From the NCBI GenBank assembly GCA_900088475.1, contig FLMG01004723.1, forward strand, positions 33,501 through 97,500: a DNA stretch of 64,000 bases, read 5' to 3'. This DNA is from Hyphochytrium catenoides. Taxonomy: Eukaryota > Sar > Hyphochytriomycetes > Hyphochytriales > Hyphochytriaceae. The position numbers and the translations under genes were made by a program. How positions within the stretch are numbered: position 1 is the stretch's first letter; each line of letters opens with the position of its first letter. The notes beneath the pieces were generated by a model that saw only the letters and a list, made by a program, of their open reading frames with translations, did no database searches and was not told where the DNA came from. Shown piece by piece: positions 1 through 15,000 of the stretch.

Positions 1-3000
1 CTATGATAGTCGGAGATGGCGAAGTGAGGGTGACCTCAACAGGGGCCCCGGGTGCTTGATTTTGGGCAATAATTGACTGTGGTTTTGAAAATGCTGGAGA
101 GCTAAAGCCCATCCCATTATGAGCTTTGACTCGTACAAACCGAGGGTTAGCGGCAGATGTGGGGTTGATCTCGATATTGTAAAAAAACTTGCCGCTCGGG
201 AATAGTTGAGAATCTGAGGGCACGTCGGCTGAAACGCAGCACCCAGCCGATGGAACATTAACAAAGCTAGGATCCGTATCCCATTCTACCCGGTAATAAT
301 CTATAGTGTCCCCACCATCGTCTGCTGGGCGCATCCAAATAACCTTAATCAGTGATGAGGATAGCGAAGTCAAAAGAACATTCTCTGGCGACCCAGGAGT
401 CCTTCTGGGGGTTATGCTTTGCACTGTGACAAACTCTCCGGTACCCTCTGAGCTGCGGCTAGCAACTCTAACAGTGTAAGGCACTCCAGCTGTCAAGCCA
501 ACAATCTCAGCCGCCCCATAGCCCACGATACCGGAAGGAATGCTGAGGAGCGGGTTGCCAGCATTAGAATCACAATAACCGGTGGGTAGCCTGCCGTTGA
601 CTGTCCGCGTCACATCCATTGTCACATCAATGCCAGCAAGACCTGCGGTATGAACAGCGAGGATATTCTCCTGGGGCCCCAGATCTCCAACGAATGTGAC
701 TACCCAAGAGACGGTATGTCCATACTGAAATTTCGTAACCTTCACTTTCGAGATAGTTTGAAGCTTATTAAGGGCAGCCTGGAGTGTCTCTGCCGAAACA
801 TCAAAGGCCAAAGGTGGAGTAATTTGAGAACGCTGGGAGCGCACGATGGAGACTCTAAAGGATCCTGTGACCGGGCTTATGCCCCCAATTTTTCTTTCAG
901 TATGTAAGAACGGGTTGGTTCCGGACCAGCTGTCGAATCCCTGTGGTACGATGAGCGGTTGACCACCAACGTTGCTGATGAATGTTATGGACCAGCTAAA
1001 GCCGTGAGCATCCCTAAATACTGCTAGCTTCGACCCGCTTATGTCCAACGTAACGTCAAGAGTGACAGCTGAAAGGCTGGCAGCAACGACGGTCAGTTGT
1101 GTATCTTCTAGTCCCTCAAGGAAGATCTTGCTGCCTACGCTCAAGGTACCTCCATTGAGTGTGACAACGGGAGAGCCTTTGGAGACTGTGGCCGTCATCC
1201 CTCCATATCTCTCTAAAGTTCTTGATCTCGTGACCTGTACCGTCCCGATTGCGTCCAGTCTTTCTAGTCTTTCTTTCACAGACGCAAATCCTACCGCTGG
1301 AGCGTTGTATGCTATAGGTAAGGTCGATTGCCCCATAAAGCTGAGCCTGAAGTAACCGCTCAGATTGTCAACATCTGCACCTGAGCGGACCACTTGCACC
1401 TCAGGGACGCCATCACCACTAGATAAGATGATAGTTTGCTCTTCGGCTTGATAGTTAGATTCCGCTGGCCACCAGTCTACTACAACTGGTAAAGGGTGAA
1501 GCTCCAAAGCCGCCGACTTTGAGCTTGCCCATCGGACCTTAATTGATGTTGAGGAGGTAGACGCAACATCGACACCTCTTGGCGGACTGGGCTTTCCAAG
1601 CAATCTAAACTTGGTAGTTTGTGAAGCAAAGCCCGCACCTCTTGCATTAAACGCCGTGACCCGTGCAAAATAATCAACTTCTTCAGAAAGTCCTGCAATG
1701 GTAATCCTGGATATCAAAATCAAGGAGAAAGGGAAGTGAGATTTGAAAGGCCCCCTAGGTTATCTAGACAAAAGAGTGAGAAATACTATCGCTTCAAGGA
1801 GACTTTACTGAAGATGTGTTTTGACATATCAGCTGGCGCTCCTTACCTATACGGGTCAGTGCCCATGACGATATGGGAGACTTTGACTCCAGGTTCAAGA
1901 CCACTGACGCCAGCGTCGTCCGCTATCAAGAGTGGAATATTGGATCCACTCACTCTTCGATCACGAGACATCTGCGCAAAAGTGATGGTCCAGGAAAAGA
2001 GTCCCAACGTTTTGTCCACAGTGGTTCGCTCGACATGCACCGTTGATAAAGATTGATGAACATCTTCTAGTGTTCTTCGCATATCTGCCGCGGACGCATC
2101 AACGGGTATTGGCTCAGAATGCTTGCCCTCCACATTGAGGACAAATGCTCCACCTACTTCAGTTTTAGAGTAGACTGTAATTGCCTGAACAGCGTAGGTG
2201 TAATCACCTGGAACAATGTCACTTTTGCCAGGCTTAATTTCCTCCACAAGGATTTGTGGATGACTACCACTAAGCTCGGTGCCATCCGCTTCAAGCAAGC
2301 CTAAGTTACCAATTACTCCTTCGAAATAAATGGTCCACTCAGATCCCCTTGCAACGAGCTTCTTACTCACTCTAAGAGGCGAAGGACCGAAGGTCCTGGA
2401 TATGAACAAATCCTGCAAGCTTACTGCCATGTCAGTTGCGTCTATATCATATGGTAGGAGGCCGGTAGTAGACCCCCCAAACGACAGTCTGAAGGCTCCT
2501 CCGGGAGGATCGGCGTCCGTGTTGTCTCCAAAGATAATTGTGACACGCTGAACCTCAGGAATGTATTTTATCTGCCTCAGTCCGTACTGAGGGGATGACG
2601 GTAAGAAGTCCAAATTCGTGTCCCATTCCAGATAGTAGCGTGTGACCTGTGCCCCTCCATCCGAAAATGGTGGCCGGTATCTAACATTTACCATTCCCTC
2701 TCCATAGTGATCCTCTATAACCAAACCGCGCGGAGCAGAGGGTAGAGTTCCAGTAAATGGCGCTGTAGATGCTTTAAGAAGGTTAGACGAAATCCCATAG
2801 CCGTGTTTGGCGTTACCAGATCTTATTCTGACGCCGTAACTCTGTGATTCGCCAAGGGTAATAATGCGGTTGCCGTTGTAGACCGACATTAAACCTTTGC
2901 CCTCTCTGTGGTGGCGAATGCTGAAAGCAGTAGATGATACACTACTTGAAAGCATTGGAATGCTTCTCGACAAAGTAGAACCAACGAATCTGACGGTATA

Positions 3001-6000
3001 TACCTGAGCATATTGAGTCGGAGAGGTATACCGGCGTTGGCGAGACAGCTTGACTCCCAGCCCAGGTTCTGAAGAAGAAACCAGCAGACCTAACGCCTCT
3101 TGCAAAGCGTATTCATCCTCTGAGATCTCCCAGGGAAGAGTTGGCGTGACTTTTCCCGCGAACTCAATGAGAAAGCTCACGCCGCTCCCATCTTGTGGTT
3201 CTTCATTTAAGAAACTCATGGTTTGCACCTCAGCGTGGTAGCCTATTGACAGATGATCGGCAGGCCTTGCTAAAGAAATGGTCGTCCCAATTGTTGCACC
3301 GAGGCCCCGCCATGTCCTCTCTGGTATGGCTTGGAAGGATTCCAGCAGTGCATCTTCGTTAAAAAGAACGACATGCCGGAAACCAAAGGCGATTGCCTCG
3401 CCGGGCTCAAACAGTATGTCCCGAGATATGGTGCCCGCAACGGTTACAGAACTCATGGAAACGACTAAGATCATGTACTTCGTGTCAGCAATCCAAATTG
3501 GCTGTCCTGAAGTAAGAATGTCCATGTGGTTGGCGGTCGTTTGTAGTTTGGACGAGCCAGCTTTAGCATAGAAATAACCAGGTAGTTTCTGTCGAGTTCT
3601 TGTAACTTTGCCAACATTGACAGGCACTCCTTCTTGACCCCTGAGAGAAAGAGGACAAGGTATTGTCAAAGACATAGAAGTAGGGCTCATGTAGGCCACT
3701 GTCGCTGAGACATCGCCACATTGAACCACGTCGCCTTGTGCAAAAGTTTGAAGAGGATTGATGGCTGCACCGTATTCAGCGATTGTTATTCCCGATAGCG
3801 TAATGCCGTCCAGTGACACTTTTGACCGCAAGGAAAGGGGAGAACTTCCTTCTTCGTCCTCAAGGAGGAGGGCGCTGCCGAGGCTAGTTAGGTCATTTAG
3901 TGCTGTCTTTACCCTCAGATGAGTAGCGTATGGTGATAGGCTCGCCGTTTCGTCCCCATTATAGTACAACCTGAACGAACCGTCAATTGCTCCGTCCTGG
4001 ACAGCCGACTCTACTATTCCTGCTTCGTAGACCCTCACCGTAACATCAATCCCCCAAATGAAGCGATCATCAATCTCAATCTTCTCATTGAATAGATCCG
4101 TGTCCAGAAGAGTCACAAACCATACCCATCCATTGACCCCAAAGTTGTGAACCTTAACTGACACAAGTCGAATCTCGGGAAGACTCTCCAGCGCTGCCTT
4201 GATATGCCGGTCGGTAGTTGGCAAGTCAATGGTACCAGAGCTCGACCCGCCATAGTGAATTTTCACAGATCCTCGAATCTCAGAGAGGGCATCAAAGACC
4301 ACGACCTGCGAGCGGGGCTCACCCTTAGCACAAGATCCAGAGAAGGAGACACTGTCTACCGTAACGCTGGTACTTAAATCAGCATCAAAGCCCAAGCAGC
4401 CACCCTGACCCCAGGAGGCTTTCGGCGCCCGTAGGATTGGTGCCTTTTCATCTTCTTGTAGACCACTGAAAACGACGTGGAAGTCATAAGGAAATCCCTG
4501 CGCATACACCGTCCTGCGTCCAGTAAAAGATTCGCAGGGATTGGTAGCATCCGCATCCTCAACCATTAATAACGTGGTTGAGGGCTGGCTCTTCACTACA
4601 AGATAGCACTCCTGCCACGTATCCGAAGTCAAGGAAGTAAGATGCACCTTAGTACCAGCGGCCAGAGTCAAAGGCAGACTGGAGCTGAAGGTCAGTGTCC
4701 CTGGAGTTGATCCGTCAGCAGCCGTGTAGCCAGTGGTCGTAGTTGATATCCCATCAGCAAGAAGAACCTTATATTCAGTTATTCTTCTGACATGAACGGT
4801 TGCTAAACTGGGGGGTTTTATACGATAAAGTTCTTCTTGTATGACGGATGCTTCTGGAATGAAGGGAATACAGGCAGTCTCCTTGCCATCAAGCCAGAGT
4901 TTGAACTGTCCAGTCGTAACAGGGCCTGAAGACTCTAGCGAGAGCCAATTCTCGAAGGACGGTCTTCCGCTTACATACTTCCCGCATTGCTCATTGTCAT
5001 TGTTAATGAAGGCCTCCATAACCTGTGGGTTTCTAGAGCCTTGCCGAATTATGTGGACCTCCGACACCGATACGTCTCCATAGACAGCCAAAACATTACT
5101 TTCCACCAGTTCGAGGGTATGCGTCGCTTCATACAACTCGATTTCCCACATATATCCTCTGGAAAGTCCCATCTCGCATCCCGCACTGCTTACATAGACT
5201 GGTGTCGGGCTCCCAAAAACTCCGATAGGGCAGGAATGCGCCTCTACCTGAACCTCAATTCGCGAGGTTGATGACTGTGGCTTGGCTGCAATAGTGATCA
5301 AACAGTCTATACCTACCACAGCCTTAACACCTTGGACAAGCTTCTGAGCTTCAGATTCTGAAAGAGACTGAAAGTGAAGGGCACGTGGTCCGAGCTCCAC
5401 AGCTTTGCTCCCAAAAAGTGAATAACGTTGCACCACGACTTCATATACGGACGGCAATGCCTGTAACGCAATTGCAACATCGTTGGAACAGGTGTAAACG
5501 TCTATTGCACCAGTCCTTTCCATGCCCACAGCCAGTCCAAAGGACCCACGAAGATCACCCTTCTCCCCATGGATTGAGAAACGATACAGACTGGACTGGC
5601 TGAATTCTAGAGCTGACGCATCGCTTAGCGCTGGGAGCCACTCCAACCGGTAGAAATCCACCTCCATACCCTTGCTGATCCTTGACTGGAAGCTAATTGA
5701 AAGCGTAGAATAACTTGAGAGGCCTTGGGTCAGGTTGATTGGAGGAAGGGGACTGGAGGATGCCTCAAGACTAACAGGAGATATTGCGTAGTTCAAGGAA
5801 GCTGTGGAATCTCCATATCCTGCAGCGGTCAAAGCCTCAATCTTGGAATGGTAAGAGATTCCTGGTTCCAGATTACGCAGGGTCGCAGATGGCCTTGGGA
5901 AGTGGCCATACTGGCTTCTTGTGACCTCTACACTAGTAAGAGGTCCATTGATTCCTGCGCTACAATGGCTTTCAATCTCTATGAGAGGGAGAGGGCCCTG

Positions 6001-9000
6001 ATAAGAGCGAAACTCTATCAGAAAACCAAACCCTTGACTCCTTTGTAACCGTTCAACTTTGACCAAACCCGCGGTCGGCAAGAGCGATAAGCCTGTGGCT
6101 AGATCATCAGAGGAGGCATCACATTCAAAACTAGTAGAGACACCATGAAATGATATGACAAAGTACCCATGGAGGTTCACATTAGCGACCTCTAGTTCTG
6201 GAGGTGAGACGAATTCAACCGTTTGGACCTCTGCAATGCCTTTAGGCGTTTCAACAACCATGGCAGACTGCCCAAACTCTGGTGGCATTGCCTTCATTAG
6301 TAAGGCAGATGGGCTATTGAACGGGGAGGTAAACTGAACCTCGCTCTCCTCTGGGCGTCCAAAGAGGCAAGGAGAGTTTGGACAAGCCATTCCCCGACTT
6401 AGAGAGAGAAAAGTCACTATCCAGCGGTAGCAATTCTTTTGATCCGGCCCTTGTCTAAGGACAATAACTTTGCCCAATCCTGGAAGACTCTCAAGCGCGG
6501 CTTTCATAACTTCAGCCGGGGCATCAACCGGCACTCGGACTGAATACCTTTTGAAGAGAGTATTCTTTCCTGGAAGAAAGACATAATTAGTTCCGTGTAA
6601 GTTCAGAGCCCAGGGTCGGATATCAGCATTACCTGTTGATAGAGGGCCACCATCCAGGCTCTGCAATGACAGGCTTGTGGGATTAACACTTTGGACAGTG
6701 AACTCTCTGTCGCCCAGCCGAACGGGGTCACCTGGATCAAGCGACGCAGTCAAATCGATAGATGTACCAATTGTATTGCTGCCCCCTAGTGTCTCCAATA
6801 CTTGAAGCGAGGTGGAATCCTTTCTGATCTGCACGTTATGAACAGTGGCCAGGCTAATTCTGTCCAGTGGCAGGGCATCATCGTCCCACCTCTTTGTTAA
6901 ATGAATGCGAAACTCCTCCCCATTCAACCAGATCCTGTCCCCCCGGCTGAAGTGCTTTCGAAGTTCTGAGCCTAATTCGGAGGATGTTGACAGTAGATAA
7001 CTTCCCGATGACAAGCTGGCGGTTTCAGATCCTTGAAGATCTGTGTCACCCATTGCACCAAGATAGTCAAACGATAGCACGATCGCACCAGACGCTAGTT
7101 GAGAGGTGGTGCCTGTCGATAGTACTACTACCTCTGGGATGAAACCTGCCTGGCCCTTCTGTACCTCATGGACCTTCGCTTTGAAGAGGTCCTCCTCGGC
7201 GGGTGACAAGGGCTCACAGAGGGACCCATCAGAAGCTGTAGACTTGACAACAAGGCTATCCTGGTCGCCATTAGACACCAGCGGTCCATTGAAGGTGATA
7301 CTGAAGACACTTTCCGAGAGGCCACCAACAGTGGTCTCACTCTTCGTGACAGCTACTCCGTCCACATTTTCTAGTAACTGAAGTTGTCTTGCCACATCTT
7401 CTGCCGTAGAATTCCACCCTATGCAATTTGTTGTTAGTCCGCCAAGGCTAAGTGCAAACTCGCCTGACGTAACGGCATTGCCAGGTAAGGCTACACTCTG
7501 GACCTCATTGATGCGACTTGAAACTGTAACACGATAGTTCTTTACGGTCGCACCCTGACAGCCATAAGGACCACACCCAAGGGGTTTTCCAAATTCAAGC
7601 TCGGCGGTTTTGGTGTCGATGTTCCAAAAGCGACGAGGTGGACCCACAACACTTGCACCACTCATACCAACGATTGTTTCGGGAGTAGAAGAAGTGCTAG
7701 GTGGGCCGTAGAGTTTGTCTCCTTTCATGCTCCGAAATGCTCGAACCCGCACATAAAGAGGGATGCCATCGTATTCTAACGTCACTTCAGCTGCAAGCCT
7801 CTCAGAGAAGGCTTCTAGCTGGTCGTAAGCCACCTCGACGCTCCCTGTTGGAAGGTTCTCGCCAGCAAGGCAACGCTCAGTCGCGCACACATCTTTGTAG
7901 TGACCTCCCCTGCTCCATTCGATAAGGTAACCCCCTATAGGAGGAATCACGTCCTCCTCCGAGGGCTTCTGCCACGACACCCTAAAGCCCAAGGACTGCT
8001 GATCGGTCCTCTGAGAGAGTTCTACGAACATAGGCTTTTGAGGTAAGGAAGTGACTGGCCTTGAGAATAATGGAGTCGAAGTGCCTGGAAGACCATATCC
8101 AATAGAGTTGTAAGCACTGACCCTCGCAAACCAACTCTTCGAGGCATCCAACGATCCCGGAAGAGCGACGGAGTATGATTTCTTCCCAATACGATCCTGG
8201 GTTACGCCCTTAATTTTCTCGGAGGAGACGAATGGCTTCAAAAAAACAGCAATGCTTCCACTAAAGGTGCCACACTTGTCTAAATCTTCAACTGCCAGAG
8301 TTCCAAGGAGTGAGGAGGGCTCTTGGGCGATGGCGTACCGACACAAGTTGGCACCTTGGTCAATTGTTACAACCGCCCCAGTCTTCGCAGCTGAAACAAG
8401 GGGCCTGGCTGTCCAATCGACACCCTTCATTATTCCGTCGCTGACCTCCGTGATGGCCATAAAGTATGGATCAAATCCTGAAACTGATGCATCGACCAAT
8501 GGGACATCGCCCATTCGAGTATGGAAGGTAATATCAAAGTTTGAAGCAAGCGACGAGTCCGGGGAACAGGCAGAGAACGCCCCATTTCTGAACTTGATAG
8601 ACACTAGACCGACTTGTGCCTGAACACTTTCTAACGCCCTTGCAAGCTCGAGTTCGCCTGCGGTGCTGCTAATTGCAATAGAGCTTTCCTGCTCATACAT
8701 TGAGAGTGTTAACTGGACAATAACAGCTGCAGAACCAGAAGTTATATCACTCGGACATTCCGAGAACAGGATTGGAATAGTGGTTGAAGTGCCAGCAACG
8801 AGTGTCACCGCGTCATACTTAATTGTGCATCCTCTCAGGGCACCATCGGGAAGCACTGTTAGCTCAGTGGCGCTTTGAAGCTTTCTAATGTCGCCTGGTG
8901 AGAGAGGGGCAGTTGTCGTGATGAGGTCTGCAGCTATATTTAGGATTTGGGCTTCAATTCTTTCATAGGGCAGTAAAAGACTCAAGCCGAATTGGGTAAG

Positions 9001-12000
9001 GCTTGAGAATTCCCAGCACGAGTGCTCAACTTGTAAAGCGCTCTGGCCAGCTTTGGGTTCCAAAACAAGCTTCAGATTGCATGGCGTAGGCCTCATCAGC
9101 ACGAGATTATCTCCTTTGCGAAGTTTATTGGCGTCCTCCACGGATAATGGAGAATTCAGGCTCAGCCAATTGCTTCGAAGACTTAGCCCTTTGGCAACGA
9201 GAGGGATCTCCTCCATTGATGCAATGCAACGAATCGACTGGACCTCCTCTCTGGAACCTACAGCGATAGAAGCTCCTCCACTACTACAGCCACTGCGATC
9301 AATATCACGGCATTGAAGTAGGCCACGCCCATCGGCCATCAGCTTATGGGAGACGGGTTTCTGTAGGCTGGAAAAGTATCTCGTATACTGACTACCTTCT
9401 TCTAGGACTGAAAGAAAGGTGATCATCCAAGTGTAACCTGTCTGCCCGAGCTTGCGCGAGACAGCCACTTCCTCAATGGTCCCTAGCTTTTCAAGATGGA
9501 ATTTCAGGGCGGAAGAGCTTATCTTATAAGACAGAGGTGGAGTCGATTCTCCATCGAAAGAAAGGGTGAAAGTGCCACCCACAAATTTACCGCGCGAGCA
9601 CGAAGTAGTAAGCGATTGCACCTCAAATTCAGGATGCCCTTGTCTAGCTGCCAGCTCCTTCACGAAGTACTCTGGACCGCTAAATAAGGGGGAGGAATCC
9701 CACTCTACTCGATACTTGGTGATTGTTTTCCCTCCAGAGACCTTCGGTGGCACCCATTCCACGACCATTTGACCATTGAAGTTGTTTGAAAGGGAAATCT
9801 CTTCAGGAGGATCAGGCAATCTATAGGCGGGGCGAATAGACGGTGGATTTGTTGGTTTAAAGTCACCGTACCCGATGGTGGGTAGCGGAATTCCCTTTAG
9901 AGGCTCAAAGTACCTCTCGGCGTTTCTCAGCTTCATAGCGTACCGCAAACTAAAGGATGACATGTCATAGAACAAAGAGCCTCCCGTTGTTCCAGGCAAC
10001 AAAATCGATGATAGATTAGTTGCTGGCCCTTGGCTAAAGGGAGAGCTTCTAGCTGCTACGCGAATAAAATACTCTTGCCCTGGCATCAATCTGGAAAGCT
10101 TGAGCCGCTGAACGCTTCGAATGTTCATTTTTGATAAAGGATTTTTTGGGGATTGGCTGGGTACACCATTTGATAAAAGCTGAGGGTGGCTGGACGGATT
10201 GATTCCCTCTGGAAATGTTATTTCCCATCGTACTCCTTCACCGATATTTGAAAGTCTAACATGTACTTGGGAAATTGAAGTTAACCTCTCTAATGCAGCT
10301 TTAACGTCCTCTGCACTTGAGTTCCACTTGAGGGGCAATGTTGTCTCTGGTTTGAATAAAGGAAGGTACGATGCTTCAACGACGGCGGTTTTGAACGTGG
10401 GTGGCGCCCCTGGAAATGCAGGGCAACCCAGAAGACCTCCATCGCCAAAGCTGACCACCTCTAGGTAAGGCATATTTCCGCGGACATAGAAACCAGAAAA
10501 GGTGACATAGTAGGTGATGTCCATAATATTACCACTATTTGCCCGTGGCGTCACTCGCGCCGTAACGTCTACGTGGTCTATGGAAGTGAGTGCTTCAAGC
10601 GCGGCCTTTACTTGCACAATGTCAAAGGTTAGGTTCCCACTTGTAGGAACCAGGCAGCCCAAGTTCCCTCCGAGGGAGTCCCAGAATGTCACCTCCTCTC
10701 CAAATTTGAGCCGGAATCCACCCGAATTCTCAGATAGGACTACTTCACCTGAATCAGCTGAGAATTTAACTGCCTGTACCTGAAATGACGCCTCGTGAAA
10801 GTCGTTCCAGTCAAGACTCTGAGGCAGGGAAGGCAGAAGGTCCGAAGCAATTGGTATTGCAAGTGCTGATCTTTGTGGGTAGCTACTATCCGTCAATACG
10901 CTGAACCGTCTACCAGTCACTGGATTTCCAACTTGTACGTATTCACCACGTTGGGCTACAATCCGACCATCCAGTAGTGTGTTGTCGTCATCCATTAGAC
11001 CTGGTTGAATTGAGGAATCGCCAACCCCAGCTCCCAATGCCACGCCCATTGATGTCGATAACTTGTACATCGGAACCTCTTGCAAAGAGTTGCCCAACAA
11101 GGGCGCTTTAGACCAAGGGTCATGTAAGTGGCAGAGGGGGATAGCTGCGGGGCCCCATGAAAGGTATATCTTCTCCTCTGTGTAGCTAGGAATGCTGGAG
11201 CAGATATGGCCCGACTTCACGGAGATAAAGGCTGGTAGACCTCCGGTCTCAGATACTACCATGCGACAACCCGCAAGATACAACACAGAGTCCACCGCTA
11301 GAGCCTGCGGAATGTTAGCAGGTCCTACGGTGCCTGTTGGACTTAAGTTTATCACGTTAGTATTGGCATCAAAGCCCGAAAACTTGAGCCCAGAGCCTTC
11401 AAATACGTCTAACAGTATGTCGACGTTTAGGCACACGCGAAATTCCCGATCTCCCAAGCGTACAAAGTCACCCCGAACAAGGCTGCGATCGAGCCTGCTT
11501 GAGCCATAGCCCAGAGAGAGGTCTGGGGCCCTTCGGATCACAAAGTACTCTCGCTCGTACAAGCGGTAAAAGGTCCACAATCCATCATCATCTTGACCAC
11601 CAACCCATTGTGAGTAACCCCCCGGTTGATCTGCAATAGACAGACTGAAGGAGCTATGCTCATTGAATGCCTGACTAGTCGTCGTCGTAGCCGTCAGGGA
11701 TACTTCCTGAATGCTGTTGGATGGCGAGACCGTTCTCCATGCGGGGCTAGGGAAGGTGTGATTGGTATCCCACTCGACACGATAGTCAGCTACTATCCCG
11801 CCCCCAGAAAATAGATCATCCTTGAACTTCACCTCCAACGCGGTGTCTGAGAGGCGGGAAACAATTGCATTAGGAGCAGCGGGTTTCCTTTGAGGCGTAA
11901 TGCTGCCGCTTGGGTATGAATAAGGGCTGCGCTTCCCAAAGGTGTCGAGCACTGTAATCCTTGTTATGTAAGGCATTCCCTCCTTAAGCCCGCTGATTTG

Positions 12001-15000
12001 GACGGATGTCTCGTTCGCACCAATTACGCGCCTATGGTAATCTTCTAGGGTTGCTCTGGGCAATTGTACGCTCACTTGGGCACAAGAACCAGCTCGATGG
12101 AGTCCGATGGTGTTTACATATATCTCAGGAGCTTCCATCAATGCCCGGCTAGGGTTCAGAAAGGTAATACCCCAGGTGAACCCTCCATATGAATTCAGCG
12201 CCCTGTTCACCAAAACAGGGCCCACCATCGGTACCTTCTCAAAAGCTTGGCGTAGTTGTTCCGGAGTTGAGTCATGCTCCAAGTCATGCAATGTGGCAGC
12301 AGTTGAAAGTGTCAAATTTGCAGCTGTCGGTCCGCTGTATAGGGCATGACTTGTAGGATCTTCGAAGTCCCCCAATGGCAGGGAATTCGACGCAAAGGTT
12401 TCTTTGACGTGCACGCGGAATTTTTTACTTCCTACTTGGATGGGATCCCCCCGCCGGAGAAGTCCTCTGAAATCGCTGTGAGTCGTCACAACGGAGTCTC
12501 CTGACTTTACGCTTACAGATCCAAGCCTCCTTGCACTTAAGGGACCCAAAGCAACAGAGTAGACACCACCATTTGGAACTGTGTCAGAGGAACAGCCGGT
12601 TGAGAGCTTTACGACGAGAGAGCTGGTCAGGAATGCCAAGTTTGAGCCCTGGGAGAAGCATTCTACCTCATAACTGGCCGCTTCGGACACTGGAGACCAT
12701 GAGATAAAAATGGATGACCCCTCCGGTTTAGCTTGCTTGACATTTAGCCTTGAGGAGGCTGGTGGAAGACTCTTCAACTCGGAGAGAGCCAACGCCCCGG
12801 AGCTCAGGCTGAGTTTACCGTTCGTTGCGAAAGCTCTAACGTAGAGTGGGACACCTTGGGGAAGATTTGCCATTGTGGCGGTCGCCTGAAGAAAGGTGAA
12901 ACTGTAACTTTTATCCACAAAGTTGATGCAGCCATGATTTTCATCGACAATGAGTCGGTTGGCACTATAACTCTTGATCTCCAAGATACAGTTATCCCCC
13001 ACGGATGTGTCTACCCGGAACTTCAATCCTGGGAGCAATAGAGCCCTGTAATCTCGTAATGCCGAGGGGGAGAGCATGAGTACATCGTAGGTCAGAGATC
13101 TCACACAGCTTTGGCAGAGATGTTTTAGCGTGACGGAGGTACCGATAGTACCCAAGGTTAAGCAATGCTGTGCAGAAGCAGCATTTACCGCTAGGTAACT
13201 TGATTGCACCGCATACACCGTGAAGGTACATTCCCCGACGTGAACAACATCCGAAGCTTCTATCAACCCCTTAAGGTCCTTGTTTACAAAGAGTCTGCCG
13301 CTTGTGGCTGAGTATGACAGTGCACAAGAGTCGCAAACCCTTAAACCAAGCGGCACGTTTGCCATTCCCATAGCGCCGCCTATAGGAGAACTGCTGAATG
13401 ATGGATCTACATCCCATTCCAGATAATAGCCCGTAAGAGGAGCTCCACCTGTATATTCCGGTGGTCCCAAGTATACTCTTGCCGAGTTAAAGGAAACAGC
13501 CTCTAGCCTTGGTGGAAGTTGGGCATTGTACATGTCTGCCGGAGGAAGTGGGGGAAGAATGGGCACCGTGAGTTGGGACTGGGTCGAGAGTACTCGCTTC
13601 CCATAGCCAAAAGAGTTCCCTGAGGCAACTCTGACATGATATGTAAGTCCTGGTCGCAAATTTGAGATTACATGTCTATAATGGGAACTATCCACATCTG
13701 AGATGTCAATGACGGGACACGGACCCTCCAGCGTCAACTCTTTCTGGCTGCCGGTAAATGGAGAGCAATTATGTCCTTTTTGAACTCTTAAAAACGTTGT
13801 GCCCGGATCAGGGGCACTGTAGAGTAGAAGACGACATGGCTGACCACCCCACAGAAAAAGAACAGTGGCAAACTCTAGTTGCGCTGCTTGGTCCCTTGTC
13901 AGAGGAGTTGTAAGGAGGGTATCATAAGGAGCAGGGAGATTCTCAATTGTCAAAGAAATGACGTGGTTAGCAACATCGCCAGAGAAAACGTCACTGTAGC
14001 CTGGACAGTAGGACTTCGTAGGAAAAGTTCCGATTTGTCCGCCGTTTTCTGTCGCAGAGACTTGCACCGTTACGCCGGTTCCAGTAAGGAAGGGGTTTAC
14101 CGTAAAAAGCGGCAGTTGCCCTAAGTCGGTGGTGAAAGTCACCAACCACGTAAAGAGCTTGAGCGCAGCATCACGGGTAATCCTGTTCACAGTCACAATT
14201 CCCACGTTAGGAAGATTATGCAAAACCTCTTCCACTCGGCCGGCAGAAGCGTCTGCTGGAAGGAGAGCTGTGGTATGTCTCTCTTTGACGATGCATGTTC
14301 GACAAAACGTAGTGTCATAAGTCAGAGAGAACCATCCGCCTACGGCGACGGCACCATCTGACCACAAAGCCATAACGTGTTGTCTATAATCTGAAGTCTT
14401 CCAGTCAGCAACGCCATATTCCACAAGTACGCTTGTAGTCTCCCTACCAAATGGATGATAAATATCTACCGCAAGGCTTGTTCCAGCCACGTACGTATTT
14501 GCCTTCTCATTGTCAAATGAGAGAGACTTCAGAGAGACTTCAGAAGGTGGCGGTGCCTTGCTTCCTAATACAACTGGACGGGTAGGTGAAAATTCGCCAT
14601 ACCCAAGCGAATTATGTCCAGAAACGCGAACGTAATAGGTCCCACCAGCGATGAGACCTCTTGCCTCAAAATAGTAAGAGGAGGGTGGTACCATCCGTGC
14701 TCGTTGTGTATAGAGGATAGGAGATGTATTGTGTAAATGGACAGCAGCACTCTGAAGGTTCCAGCCGTTACAGGCGTCCTCTTTCACAGTGATGGTGGTC
14801 TGGCTGATCACGCTTTCCACCGTGAAGACACAATTTGGCTGGACATCAGGGTCTATGGCAAGCCTCGCCCCAACCTCCAGCAAACCGTCCATATTATAGC
14901 TAAAGACGAAGGTTTTGGAAGCAGGGTCAAAATCCTGCACGCAAGCATTGCATACTTGGTAGTTGTACGACGCCGGTCTACCAGCCGTCGAGTCAAAAGT